A stretch of 64,000 nucleotides of DNA from Flabesymbios commensalis (GCA_964017125.1 OZ024902.1:53188201-53252200); one strand, 5' to 3'; positions 14,501 to 25,835 are shown, numbered from the stretch's first letter. Numbers and translations: made by a program. Notes: generated from the letters alone by a model not told the origin.

Positions 14501-15714
14501 GGCAACAGTTTTCAATATATTTGCCTAATTTAAAAACTATATTGTTCAGAACACCTTCAAGCATCATACCAGGCCGAAATAAAATAATCAAAGAAAATTA
14601 TATTTCTACATATATGGTCTCACCACCCTAAATAAGCCGAAATCCAGGGAGGTGTCTACTAATGATGGAATCATCACACAAAATATTTTTAATGCGGCTG
14701 TTCCAACCTCTATTGAAACAAAATAAAATACAAAGAAGTAATAATTTTGTGAATATTTAATAAGCCCACGTTATCTTCTTTGTCAAGGATATCATATATA
14801 ACTGTTTCATGATAACCTCGCAGGGATACAGTGGGTTAAAATGATGTGTGTCTGTTCTGTGAAAGAGAGCACGGATTATAGCCCAATTTTAACAGTATTG
14901 ACTTTTTTACACTCTAGGGGGCGTAGCTCAAAATCTGTCTGGTAACCATACCCATAGCGGGCCTGTTTTCGAACAAGGACATCTCAAGCTTTATCCTGAT
15001 ATGTCACACTAAATATCTAATAGGGTGAAAAATGGTGAAATCGGCCTGCGGAATTGAGGCAGTTTACATGTGTTTCAATGGGACTGGCATTTGGGGTGGT
15101 GAGACCATCAGTAGACACAAGGGGTTTGCATGTTCTGGTCCTTTCTTGACATATTCCAGCTGCTTGATAAAAAATCTGCAGCTTGATATCTATATTTTAT
15201 TGAGTTTTATTATCGCTGTAACAATCTAAGTGTGATAGTTTTGATTAGAAAGTATATAATTGGTGAATAAATGCGATAACCATGTCTAGAAAAGACCAGA
15301 AGAGGCCGTGTTTTGGTGACATAAGTCATAGATGAAATGCCTGGTTGGTAGTTTGATTGTCATATGGGCCCAAATAAAAATAAAAAATAGTGAATTTAAG
15401 TATGGATGCTACTAATAGCAGTCCATTCTAATATGTGTGGCATATTTCAACAACAATTTTCGAAATACAAGGTAACCATGACGACTTTGTGTGACGAAAT
15501 AGAGGCGGGAATAGCCACTTCATTTAACTGTTTTATTCAATGCGACTTTCAGGGAAACCAGGCCGATTTTCATGATATCAATAATTATTCAAAGGGCTCT
15601 GAGGGCAACAGTTTTCAATATATTTGCCTAATTTAAAAACTATATTGTTCAGAACACCTTCAAGCATCATACCAGGCCGAAATAAAATAATCAAAGAAAA
15701 TTATATTTCTACAT

Positions 15715-16210
15715 ATGGTCTCACCACCCTAAATAAGCCGAAATCCAGGGAGGTGTCTACTAGTGATGGAATCATCACACGAAAATATTTTTAATGCGGC
15801 TGTTCCAACCTCTATTGAAACAAAATAAAATACAAAGAAGTAATAATTTTGTGAATATTTAATAAGCCCACGTTATCTTCTTTGTCAAGGATATCATATA
15901 TAACTGTTTCATGATAACCTCGCAGGGATACAGTGGGTTAAAATGATGTGTGTCTGTTCTGTGAAAGAGAGCACGGATTATAGCCCAATTTTAACAGTAT
16001 TGACTTTTTTACACTCTAGGGGGCGTAGCTCAAAATCTGTCTGGTAACCATACCCATAGCGGGCCTGTTTTCGAACAAGGACATCTCAAGCTTTATCCTG
16101 ATATGTCACACTAAATATCTAATAGGGTGAAAAATGGTGAAATCGGCCTGCGGAATTGAGGCAGTTTACATGTGTTTCAATGGGACTGGCATTTGGGGTG
16201 GTGAGACCAT
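15715..16210. mobile_element. M module 9: last M, right edge of the array
   Basis: This terminal copy carries one inserted base and a substitution near 15762-15781, slightly more divergence than inner copies. It ends GGTGGTGAGACCAT and then meets unrelated sequence ATTACATTATTAAC. With the left edge (ACATATGG) this gives TA on both outer sides of TGGTCTC...GAGACCA, compatible with a 2-bp target duplication. Confidence 0.75.
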
Positions 16211-16900
16211 ATTACATTATTAACCCTGGTGTAGGTCTATAATGTTGTACACATAAATTTATCTGTAGATTGAACACATTGTAGGCTCATAATAATATTT
16301 AGGCATAATACTCACCAACAAAAATGTTTGCATTTCTTGACAATGTTTGTATCTCACCATAAATAAATTGTACATTGTGATTATTCACTCTAATAAATAA
16401 GGTCTACATCACCATGATCACAAATGTTGATTAATAGATTGATATCATTGATCAGTGGTGGATCCAGGATTTGAAGAAAAGGGGCGGATAATTATATGAG
16501 TACTTTTTTAACGAACTTGGCAAACAAAAGAGGGGGCCAGGTCCGCCCCTAAATCTGACACTGTAACTGCTCAACCGATTCCTTGAAAGTTTGCAAAGGA
16601 TTTTTTTGTCAAATCCTAACAGAAGTACAAATTAAAATAGATGATTCAATACTTCAAAAGTTAAGACCATTTGACATGTAATGAAATTTAAGAAATAGTA
16701 CGTGGGTTTAAAGAGACGTCAAAATTTAAATTAACTACATATTGAATGGCCTCTAAGTTTTTTAAATACGCCCGCCACATAATATTTATTTTCATGGCTT
16801 CCCATGCACCATCGGAAATATACTTTTAATTGGTGTAGGCCCATCTAGCTTGTAGAAACCATGTAGAAACGATTAGCTATGTTAACAAGCTGAGCAAATG
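16211..16900. other. AT-rich DNA with a short GGATCCAGGAT/GTCCGCCCCT repeat
   Basis: No gene is visible. At 16455-16560 the words GTGGATCCAGGAT and GGTCCGCCCCTAAATCTG bracket a G-rich stretch. I associate this pattern with short dispersed repeats in marine invertebrates, but I cannot name the family. Confidence 0.3.
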
Positions 16901-16914
16901 TCCTACGTACCATG

Positions 16915-17580
16915 TGTATGCTAATTTGTGCCGCCATTGCTGAAAATAGTATATTTAGTTGTAGCTCGGTAAATACCACAGATAACGTCACAATACTAGT
17001 GTCTACACCCATGTTTCGAGGGTCAAAGAAGGTAATAAACCAATTTTTAGAGTGACCTGATGTGCTAAAAAATATAATTAGGCTATTCTAATTAGAGCCG
17101 CCATTACCGAAAAATGTATAAGTAGTTGTATCTCTGTCAATATCCCAGATAACGGCACAATAATGGTGTCTACATCGATGTTTTGAGGATCAAAGAAGAA
17201 AATAAACCCATCTTTAGATTGATCTGATGTGTTTGAAAAATATTAGTTTGCAAATTAACGCCGCTATTACCGAAAAATGTATGTAGACCTATTTATAGCT
17301 CGTTCAATATCACAGATCACGGCACACACAGGGTTCTACACCCATGTTTTAGGGTCGATGAAAAGAGTATTTAAACCATTTTAAGTGGCCTTCTGCGTTG
17401 CAGAAAAAAAATTGTATGCAAATCAGTGCAACCATTACTAAAAAATTGATTTAACTTCATATGTCGCTCAATAAGCCTAGCGTTGATAACTAAACAAAAG
17501 TTTCCACCCCTAGGTTCTGAGGGTTAGTTAGCACAATTAAAATATCGAGGATTAATTTAAGAAGCTTGAAAAACACTAAC
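16915..17580 (-). repeat. left arm of a large inverted repeat: about four ~165-bp units
   Basis: Units begin near 16930, 17097, 17260 and 17428 with GCCGCCATTACCGAAAAATGT or a variant. Each contains CCAGATAACGGCACAAT, TCTACACCCATGTTT and a GATCAAAGAAG block. They are diverged from one another. Read on the minus strand they match the units at 21105-21985, so the two blocks face each other. Confidence 0.7.
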
Positions 17581-18059
17581 TGCGTTTCCAACATTTTAGA
17601 AAATGACCATGCAGAAGAAATTACCATAAAGTTAAGTTACAACTGGAAGATAACACAGGGTGGGCCTATTATAGGTTTGTGGTTTAGGCTCGAACCAAAC
17701 TTGGTAGGCTATTTGAACTGGCCTTAGCTACACATGCATGACATAGATGGATATGCCTATGCTTATTTCCGAAAAGAAGAATAGATTAAGGCTAGTTAAG
17801 CTTATCACATTTAAAAAGTAAAGTCGAGGCTGTAACAGGCTATATGACACGAAACACAATAATGTGCCACATTGACTTCCCGATCATAATTCTTGAGGTG
17901 AAAAAAATGTAAATGATTTATTAGAATTACTTTTTTTTTATTAGAATAAAATCTGCTGAAAGAATTAGGAGCGATGAAGCAGCCATAAACAATATTCAAA
18001 TTAAAAGACTGAAGATTGTATTTGTGATCAGACAAGGAGGTTGCTAAATGCGAAGTGTC

Positions 18060-20560
18060 AATTTTTTTAATTTAAAGTATGCTAATGTGACATTTTCGTT
18101 GACACTTTGTTAATGTCACGCTAGCAACAGTGTTACTAGAAGCCACTTCGCTGGCTAGAATTTGTCTGCGCTCACTCAGAAATAAGTGTATGTATTGTTG
18201 GTTTTAGATTATTGCATTGCACAATGGCTAAAATAACTGTATTTTGATGGCTTGCAATAAACAGCAAATGAAATGAAAATGAAAGTCTAACGTGACATAA
18301 GTCAAGACACTTGATATCTGATCAATGTCAATGATACAAAGTATTGTACTAGTAAAGAAGTATAATTAAAATGACAAGATGTAGAGACAACGACCACCTC
18401 CAAGTGAAAACTAAAATACAAAAGAATATATTTCTGCTTAAACAAGTATATATTTTAAAGCTAAGTGTGTTTTGCTAACGTGACGTTTTTTTACATGTTG
18501 CTAGTGTCACCTTAGCAACAGTGCTAATAAAATTTGCATCTTTGCCCGGAATTTATATGTACACAGCTAGAAATATTTACTCGAAAGGCTGGTTTCAGAT
18601 TGCTGCGTTGTAGAAGGACTTCGGGATTTTATTTTTGCTGTTTTGGAATAAACATCAAGTGCTAACGTGACAGATGCCAATGACACTTCCCAAAGTAGTC
18701 TGTTGTAAAAGAGCATTTTCCAACAATTTATGTAATACTGGATATGTGAACACAATTGGACTAAGCACAAATCTTTGGATTTCACATCTGGACACCTTAA
18801 TTTTGAGGGATGAGAAGAAGGAACCCACTTACCCTATAAATGACACTGTCACGTTGCCAATTCCAGTGTCACACAAAGTGTCACGTTAACATATGAAGGG
18901 TCAAAGAGCATGCCACGATACACTAATATATGTCAACTATTTTGTCACATTAAAAGCAAAGGTGTCCAAACCTCTCTCACGTTAGCTCATTGTTAAGACT
19001 GCTGTGGCTCATATACACATGCAGCCTATGTTCAGTGAATTGAGTGAATGGACCATGCATATCATTATGCAAAGCATCGCGGTGTTTTAATATTTAATTG
19101 CACACCTAATATTATGTTACAGTACTGTGCCATGCTAACGTTACAGCCTAAATTAATACCTGCCATAAAAAATTAAAGCAAGTAATTTAAACTAACCTGC
19201 AACTTTCATTTTCTCATAAACCATTGGGGTACTGGGATGATTGCTAATAGTAGTACTTTTTGCCCCCATCTGGGGAGGGTCATTAGGGATCTGTTCCGCC
19301 AGTCCCATGTTGTATGGCATGGTACGGAAGCACTAGTCTACAGCAATCTTCCAAGGGAAGCTGCAGACACCTCGTATCTGGCCATAGCAGATTGCTAGTA
19401 GCGTACCCTGGTTCCTCCGCTCAACTGCGGTGCTAATGAGGCTCTCGCATCAGTGCTGGCGCTGGTGTAGGCTGTGGTGGCCTTAAATAATCGGCAATAG
19501 CGTGTTTGACATCAGGTCTCTCACGTGGGATGAATGGAGTTACCCAGAGGGAGTTATCCTTCCTATTGTTACTCTAGGGACTATTTGACCCGTGGATAGC
19601 GGAGCTGTGCGAAATGCCACGGAGTTTTAGCATTGAATTGCACAGCGAAACCTAAATCTCGGGCCGTCTGGGCATGTCTTGGGGTAGATCCCCTAGACAT
19701 GCCCAGAACACCTGATCGAGCGAGCAAAGGAAAACGCTCTCAAAAACCCACCATGCCCTATCGCCCCAAGCCTCACATCATCTGTACATCATTTATTTCA
19801 TCAATTGACTACAACGTTTTTATCGTATTACAAGTCACATAAAAGACCTGTAAAGAAAAAAAATGATTTACTACTACTACTACGTAACCTATTTTTTCCG
19901 GCAACTTGCCATAATGGTAGGTAGTCAGAAAAAAATAATCTTGTTCATATTTCAATGCACTTATCAGACCTGAACGAGTTTAGGGATTTTACACTGTCAC
20001 GATAGCATTGTAAGTAATGCCATTAATTCCATTTATATGCATATTCCACAACTATATATAAAAAGATGACATTTTAATATCAAAGTGAGATGTACTTTCA
20101 GACACATTGGAAACATTTGTTATGCGTATTTCCCTCATGCTGACGTGACAAAATACATTGACACTCAAATGTCACTTTTTTGTTGTTTTTTGCACACTTG
20201 TGAAAAGTTGAAACGAAAGTTCTTATTGTGATTTTGACATGCACATTTCTTTAAGAAACATCTCTACATGAAAATCGATATATAAAAAACATAGATCTTA
20301 CAATGCCTTGGTGCAGTAAAATTAAATTTTGAAACACATGTGGTAAATTTTGAAAGTTTCAGAACCACAATTAGACACTTTTTTGTTCCTTTTTTCTAAA
20401 CCAAATCCGATTTGAATGTCGCATGTACACAACACTAGGCCTACTATGTCTCCCTCCATCACTAAATGGATGAAACGTAACACACATTAGAGGAGATATC
20501 CTCATATCAGGCTACAACATATTTGACATTGCTAACGTTACATTGGTACTATATCGTGTC
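18060..20560. repeat. interior with dispersed GCTAACGTGAC-type motif
   Basis: Variants of GCTAACGTGAC occur on the plus strand near 18081, 18285, 18474, 18661, 19134, 20139 and 20531, and reversed near 18880 and 18977. They are often followed within tens of bases by a second GTGTCAC/GTCAC word. The segments 18081-18300 and 18474-18680 also share GTCAC-N-CTAGCAACAGTG and ATAAACA-CAA blocks, so at least part is an old ~390-bp duplication. No coding signal is recognised. Confidence 0.5.
19230..19885 (+). mobile_element. probable 3' end of a LINE with (TAC)n tail
   Basis: This GC-richer island stands out from AT-rich surroundings, contains a hairpin GGGCATGTCT...AGACATGCCC at 19668-19702, and ends in ATTTACTACTACTACTAC near 19867-19882, like the simple tails of non-LTR retrotransposons. 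No intact frame is present. The short frame 19633-19842 has no domain I recognise. Confidence 0.35.
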
Positions 20561-20689
20561 ACATAGTGTCACATAGTAGCTCAATTTAATGTTATGCGTA
20601 GTCTAGTCCAAACTGAAGCTAGATAGCACATTCCTTTCACATAGGGGGAGCCAAGGCTGAAAGCGTGATCACAGCCTCTTTTTAGTTAT

Positions 20690-21010
20690 CTTAGTCACCA
20701 CAAAAGTGATCATGACCGCTGAAGAAGTGATCACAGCCACTTCTACACTTAACTAAGTCACTACAAACGTGATCATGGCCACTGAAAAAGTGACCACATC
20801 CTCTTTAAAAAATATGTCAGTCACTACAAAGGTGATCTTGACCACTAACCAACTGATGCGAGCCACTGCCAAAATGATATCGGTCACTACAAAAGTGATC
20901 TTGACCACTGAAGAAGTTATATTATCATTACCATTACTGATGTTGGCCACTAAAAACATGATCTCGGTCACTACAAAAGTGATTTTCGTCACTTTTGTAG
21001 TGGCTGACAT
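20690..21010. repeat. 21-bp minisatellite organised in 63-bp higher-order units
   Basis: TCACTACAAAAGTGATCTTG-like 21-bp monomers are arranged so that the best-matching monomer returns every three monomers: GTCAC(T/C)AC starts near 20694, 20757, 20820, 20883 and 20967 (spacings 63, 63, 63, 84). Because 21 and 63 are multiples of three, both strands stay open (plus 20769-21068, minus 20753-21058). Those frames are a by-product of the period and not evidence of a gene. The block ends in an inverted repeat CACTACAAAAGTGA / TCACTTTTGTAGTG. Confidence 0.8.
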
Positions 21011-21104
21011 CAGTTTATTTGTAGTGGCTGAGATAATTTTTAAGGAGGATGTGATCACTTTCTCATAGCTCAGGACTGGGATGCCGTATCACAAATTTTT
21101 AGCA

Positions 21105-21985
21105 GCCATACTCAGTGTGTGTTACAGGAATAATTGGGCATGTGATGTGTCGTAGGATTTTTTCAGTAATGACGGCACTAATTTGTTATTTTTTCTGCAA
21201 CCCATCAGATCACTCCAAAAACGGTTTTATTGTCTTCATTGAACCTCAAAATATTGGTATAGATACCCTTTTTGTGCCGTGATCTGTGATATTGACTGAG
21301 CTATGACTAAATATACATTTTTCGGTAATGGTGGCAATAAGTAGCATACTAATTTCCTGAAACACATCAGATCACTCTAAAAATGGTTTTATTGTCGTCT
21401 TTAACCCCCAAAACATGGTGTAGACACCCTTTGTGAGCCGTGATCTGTGATATTGAACGAGCTATGAATAGACATGAATTTTTGTGTAATGGCGGCACAC
21501 TTTAGATCTCTCTAAAATTGATTTTAGTGTCTTCTTTGACCCCCAAAACATGGATGTAGACATTCTTATTGAGCCATTATCTGTGATATTGACCAAGCTA
21601 TAACTACATTAATATTTTTCGGTAATGGCGGCGCTAATTTGAATACCTAATTTTCTATAACACATGCCGTGTGTTATAGATTTTCTATAACACATGCCGT
21701 GTGTTATAGAATTTTCTATAACACGTGCTGTGATCTGTGATATTGTCCGAGCTATGACTAAATATACATTTTTCGGTAATGGTGGCAATAAGTAGCATAC
21801 TAATTTCCTGAAACACATCAGATCACTCTAAAAATGGTTTTATTGTCTTCTTTGCCCCTCAAAACATGGATGTAAAAACCCTTTGTGTGCCGTGATCTGT
21901 GATATTGAACGAGCTATAAATAGACATACATTTTTCGGTAATGGCGGCACACATTTGCATAAAAATGGCATGTTGCTTGAAGTTG
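21105..21985 (+). repeat. right arm of the large inverted repeat: about five tandem units
   Basis: Units carry CATCAGATCACTCTAAAAA, TTTATTGTCTTCTTTGACCC, CCGTGATCTGTGATATTGA and CATTTTTCGGTAATGGCGGC. The second and fifth units share a nearly identical stretch beginning AATAAGTAGCATACTAATTT. The block is the reverse complement in type of 16915-17580; together they bracket about 3.5 kb. Confidence 0.75.
21650..21730. repeat. tandem CTATAACACA-tgccg-TGTGTTATAG hairpins
   Basis: Within the fourth unit of the right arm a short segment is repeated about three times. Each full copy can form a perfect 10-bp stem with a 5-base loop. The third copy is incomplete and runs back into the normal unit. Confidence 0.7.
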
Positions 21986-21989
21986 TTTA

Positions 21990-23250
21990 CATGACATAGC
22001 TGATCTTTCATACTACGTTTTTTTCTCAAGCTAGATCATACACAAATTACATATATATATTTCCGAGGTGCAGGGGAACCCTATTTTGAGACTAGACTAC
22101 ATAGTTATAATTCTTTGGAAAAAACAGTGTTTAGAAAAAGATCATGAAAATCTGTTAAGAATTGACTGAAGAGTTCAGCGAAAATCATGCGATCCTGTTT
22201 TAATCTGAATGTGGGTAGCCTATAGCTGAACATCATAATCATCGCAATGGAATCCGATTTTTGTTTAACATAGGGTCCAACTTGGTATAGGGTCCCACTT
22301 ATCCAGGATACAACACCCACATGTGGACAGAAGTCTTTATATTATTCGCATTATGTTAATCGTTAAATGATTATGTGTTTTTGCTTATTATACACCTTTT
22401 AAATATTGTTATTTAATTTCAAATAGACCTGTATGTCCAATGCGGTTAAATCACATTAAGTTTAAAAATCTCACAAACCAAAAGCATGCCGACCAGCCTG
22501 CAATAGAAAAACTGGAAAATGTAGACTCTATGCTCCCCTCATTGAGAGCTCTCCTTTCTTAAGGGTGAATTTTTTAACTGCCTGTTTATGATGTGATTAA
22601 AAATGAATTGTCCAAAGACCTCTTCAGCTGTTTAAATACCAATAAAACACTTGTATTGAATACATTTTGATTCTTATTAATATTCTCGAGTAGAGCGATG
22701 TGTTTCACAATAAATTGAGTCATGATTTTTTTAAAGGGTATATGATTATTTTATATCACATGCTTTTAACACATGCAGGTGTCCGTCTCTAAATTTACGC
22801 TAGAGACGGAATTTCTGTCTACTCAACCCACAGCTCAAAAATTGGAGACCACTAACTGTCGTAAAATTGACAACGGAAATCCTAATAACTCCGCAAATAC
22901 AGATATTTATGCTTATTCAGAAACAACGTTTGGCTGGTCTACTGTAGGATCTGGAATGACAGAAAACTGAACCTATGCGTTTTGCCGTATTTGAGAAGAT
23001 GTGAGTGATACGTCATTTGGGACACACATTATATGGACACAAAAAAACAGTGCTCAGAATCCGTTTTGTGAACCATATTAAAACATTATTGGAATGAGTT
23101 CCAATAATGTAAAAACTGTATGCCACTGATATTTAAGCTCTATAGGCCCTATAAATAAAGCCATCCAATTGTCCAGCGGATTTTCACAAAAGCGTGTTTC
23201 GGGGTATGGACGATGTGTTTGTTTGTTTGTTTTTGTTTGTTTGGGATAGC
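21990..23250. other. AT-rich DNA, no recognisable gene
   Basis: Several 60-72 codon frames are present (for example plus 22773-22970) but none shows a domain, good start context or coding-like composition. I see nothing else of note. Confidence 0.5.
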
Positions 23251-23535
23251 TAGCCCTCAAGTGGGGCTGCCCGGGCCTTCCGACTTTGTCGATCGCTCTC
23301 TAACTCCCGGCAAGGATCAATGTATATCTTAGAACCCATGAGTGCCGAGCCGACTTCCTCACTTTACGAATCTGTCAACCAGCCACTCCCCTCATCCTCT
23401 GCTTCTCCTCAGTGCATCTCCAGACTCAACTTCGAAGAGTCTCTGATCGCTGTGGTGATGCTGATGATGCCGGGAAGCAGTGATCTAACCAAGACGAGTG
23501 ACCGCGTCTTCTCGCACTCAACAAGCCCGCATTGA
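23250..23535 (+). other. unrecognised open GC-rich stretch
   Basis: A frame is open for about 95 codons and ends at 23535. It includes MSAEPTSSLYESVNQPLPSS and a hydrophobic run VVMLMM. The surrounding base composition is richer in CpG than the rest of the window. I do not recognise the product. It could be an exon of an unknown gene, part of an old mobile element, or a chance frame in GC-rich DNA. Confidence 0.2.
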
Positions 23536-23589
23536 TCCGCCGCCAAGCGGAGCAGCCCAATTATATCATATCGGCGACGGACTGTCTGT

Positions 23590-23955
23590 CTACGTCTGTT
23601 TACAGACCCCTCGAGTCTGTTGCCAGACTCGGCGACGGCGGAACCGACTTTTGTTGATCTGTCATCACATCATTGATTGCGGCAAAGGAGGTGAGTATCC
23701 GCGTCCATGGTTTGTGACTGCCTCAGACTTGCTATGGTATGCTGCATGTTATGAACACCCATACTCATCGCCCTATCTATGGTGAGACAGTGGTTTTGTC
23801 TGTTGCCAGACGGTCTGTTTGACTGTTGCCAGACCCTTGGTCGTAGAGTCTGCTCTGAGAAAAAAGTCCGATGACAGAGCCACCCTTTATTTGTCTGTTG
23901 CCAGACCAACTGCTTGTCTGTTGCCAGACGCTTGGTGTCTGTTGCCAGACTCGGC
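23590..23955. promoter_or_regulatory. cluster of palindromic GTCTG-N4-CAGAC sites
   Basis: The 14-mer GTCTGTTGCCAGAC occurs exactly at 23615, 23798, 23893, 23916 and 23937, with variants GTCTGTTTACAGAC at 23594 and GACTGTTGCCAGAC at 23821. Each site is a 5-bp inverted repeat around a 4-base spacer. GTCTG/CAGAC is the known SMAD-binding half-site, so a regulatory role is possible. Spread of a short repeat is the simpler alternative. Confidence 0.4.
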
Positions 23956-25835
23956 TATAGAGGAGCCAACCCTTTGTTTGTCTATTGTTACTTGTCAAAC
24001 TGATCCCGAAAAGGGAGATGAATATCAGTGCCAAAGTTTGCGACTGCCTCGGACTCGCTCTGGTATGCTGCATGTCATGGACACTCATACCCATCACCGT
24101 ATCTACAGAGTGACAGTGGACTATAATGTTTCATGATTGATTCTGATACTATGGGATGTCCCTAGCCGAAATCAGCCGGGCACCCTTGGGCAGGATTTTT
24201 CAAGGGCAAAAACGAAATGTCCGTCATATATTTCAAGGTCAAATATGATTTTTCAAGAAATAAGGCCGCGACTCCAATGCCTGGCTGACGTAATAGGCCT
24301 ATGGGATTGCGTAAAATCCTGTGTTGGCTGGCTGTTTTAACAATATTTTGTTAGGACGGATTTGTGGCATTGGCCTGCGAGATACCGTCATTGAGGGGGT
24401 GTTTTGTGGACATTTCATAATATATATTACGCGTAACGTCTGTCATAGCAGCCAACTCTTGTGGCATTAACCCTGGTGGTCCCTTCATGCATTCCTTCAA
24501 AGGATCACGTGTTTAGGCGTTACTTAAGCTACAGTCACACTGGGACGCGGATCGACAAGCTGCCCGCGGTTTGAGCAAAAGAGCCGAAATCGGCAATCCG
24601 CATCAGACCGTCTCCAACCGCGTGTTTTAATCCGCGCGGTGTGCCTACACACCCAGACGGACGAAAAATGGCGTACGCATACCGTAGAAATCGTCTGTGA
24701 GCGTCTGAATCGTGTATGAGCGTGGATAAGTGCACACGTACCGTAGGGGGCGTACGCATACCGCACGCGGTGTGCGTACGCCACCTACGGTACGTGTACA
24801 CTCATGCACACTTCCTACGGTGTCTCTACACTTACGGACGTTCACTCACGGGAATCGACGAATAGAGACGGTCTGACGCGATTGCGACGCTTGGAGACGG
24901 TGTGTGTACGCTCACCGCACGTCTAGACGGAATGCCTACACGACGCGACGGTCTGCCTGCACATAGAGACGGTGTGTGTGCACAAAAGTGCGACAGCCCG
25001 CGCACGTCCACGTGCTTATACGACATTTTAAAAGACGCGCGCACATGACTTTTCCCATTGGGTTTGTACATGCTGGTCCGTGCGCTTGTACTGGCTTGTC
25101 CAATATTCTACTTTAATTTGAATTTATGTATATTAGGCCTAGATATATAGGCGTATATTTGTTTTATTCCTTCTTTATTTCTCGTTGTGTAACAAATGTA
25201 GGCCTACATTGTAGAATATATTTTTCCTATATGAAAGATATTCTCAATTTCTATTTATTGTAATGCATTTTATAATATTTGATTTATAAATTGAAATATA
25301 TCTTTATAGCAAAAGATAACATCAAATTATATCTCATTCCAGGTGTCCAGATACCTGGATACCCACAAAAACTATGGTAGTCATGTGGGCCCGTCAGATG
25401 TTAATTTTAGTCGCCTAAACCAATTTCCGAATTCCACACAATTATTTTGATCTTTGCGGCTTATGCGCCTTAGAATCAATTGAGATAAAGCAATATAAAT
25501 GCCTTTAATAATAAATAATAATGATACTATAGATTAACATGATTAATGCCTATTAAAAAAATTGAACATAGTATATCTAAAAAAAAGATATTTTTTAGGA
25601 TAAGCCAGTGTGCTTCTCAAATCTCGGGAAATATCACTCTCGACGCGAGGACATACGAGACAAGGTCTAGTGAGATGGGAGGAGTTTGAACATGCCTGTC
25701 AATCAGCCCTGTCGGTTAACTATCAATAATGACAGTGATCCGTGTCAGCATATACAAATATTTATGCAACAGCTTTAAATCTATTACGCTAATATAATTT
25801 ATAAATTATTTAACAAAGTACCATGTTTATTCAAA

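Larger units (their letters stand above)
4315..16210. repeat. 11.9-kb two-module tandem array (M 495 bp, S 606 bp)
   Basis: The block consists of nine M modules and twelve S modules, all in the same orientation and almost identical. The order is M S M SS M SS M SS M S M S M SS M S M, so homologous points recur at 1101 bp (S+M) or 606 bp (S alone). The lengths add up: nine M (one with a single inserted base), twelve S, one 166-bp duplication in the first S and a 2-bp insertion near 14611 give 11,896 bp. Both outer edges fall exactly at M ends. Short open frames of 76, 65 and 67 codons recur in every copy but resemble nothing and are best read as chance frames copied with the DNA. Near-identity implies recent amplification or strong homogenisation. 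Confidence 0.95.

Noticed and set aside
4733-15636. Recurring 76-, 65- and 67-codon frames in the tandem array as a multigene family
   Set aside because: They are identical because the DNA is identical, span module parts without any domain, lack spacing or context of genes, and are lost in M9 by sequence end rather than by selection.
20753-21068. About 100-codon frames on both strands
   Set aside because: Both are explained by the 21/63-bp period of the minisatellite.
24540-25080. CpG-island promoter
   Set aside because: The GC-rich stretch is made of phased repeats just inside a transposon-like terminus, with no gene start nearby.
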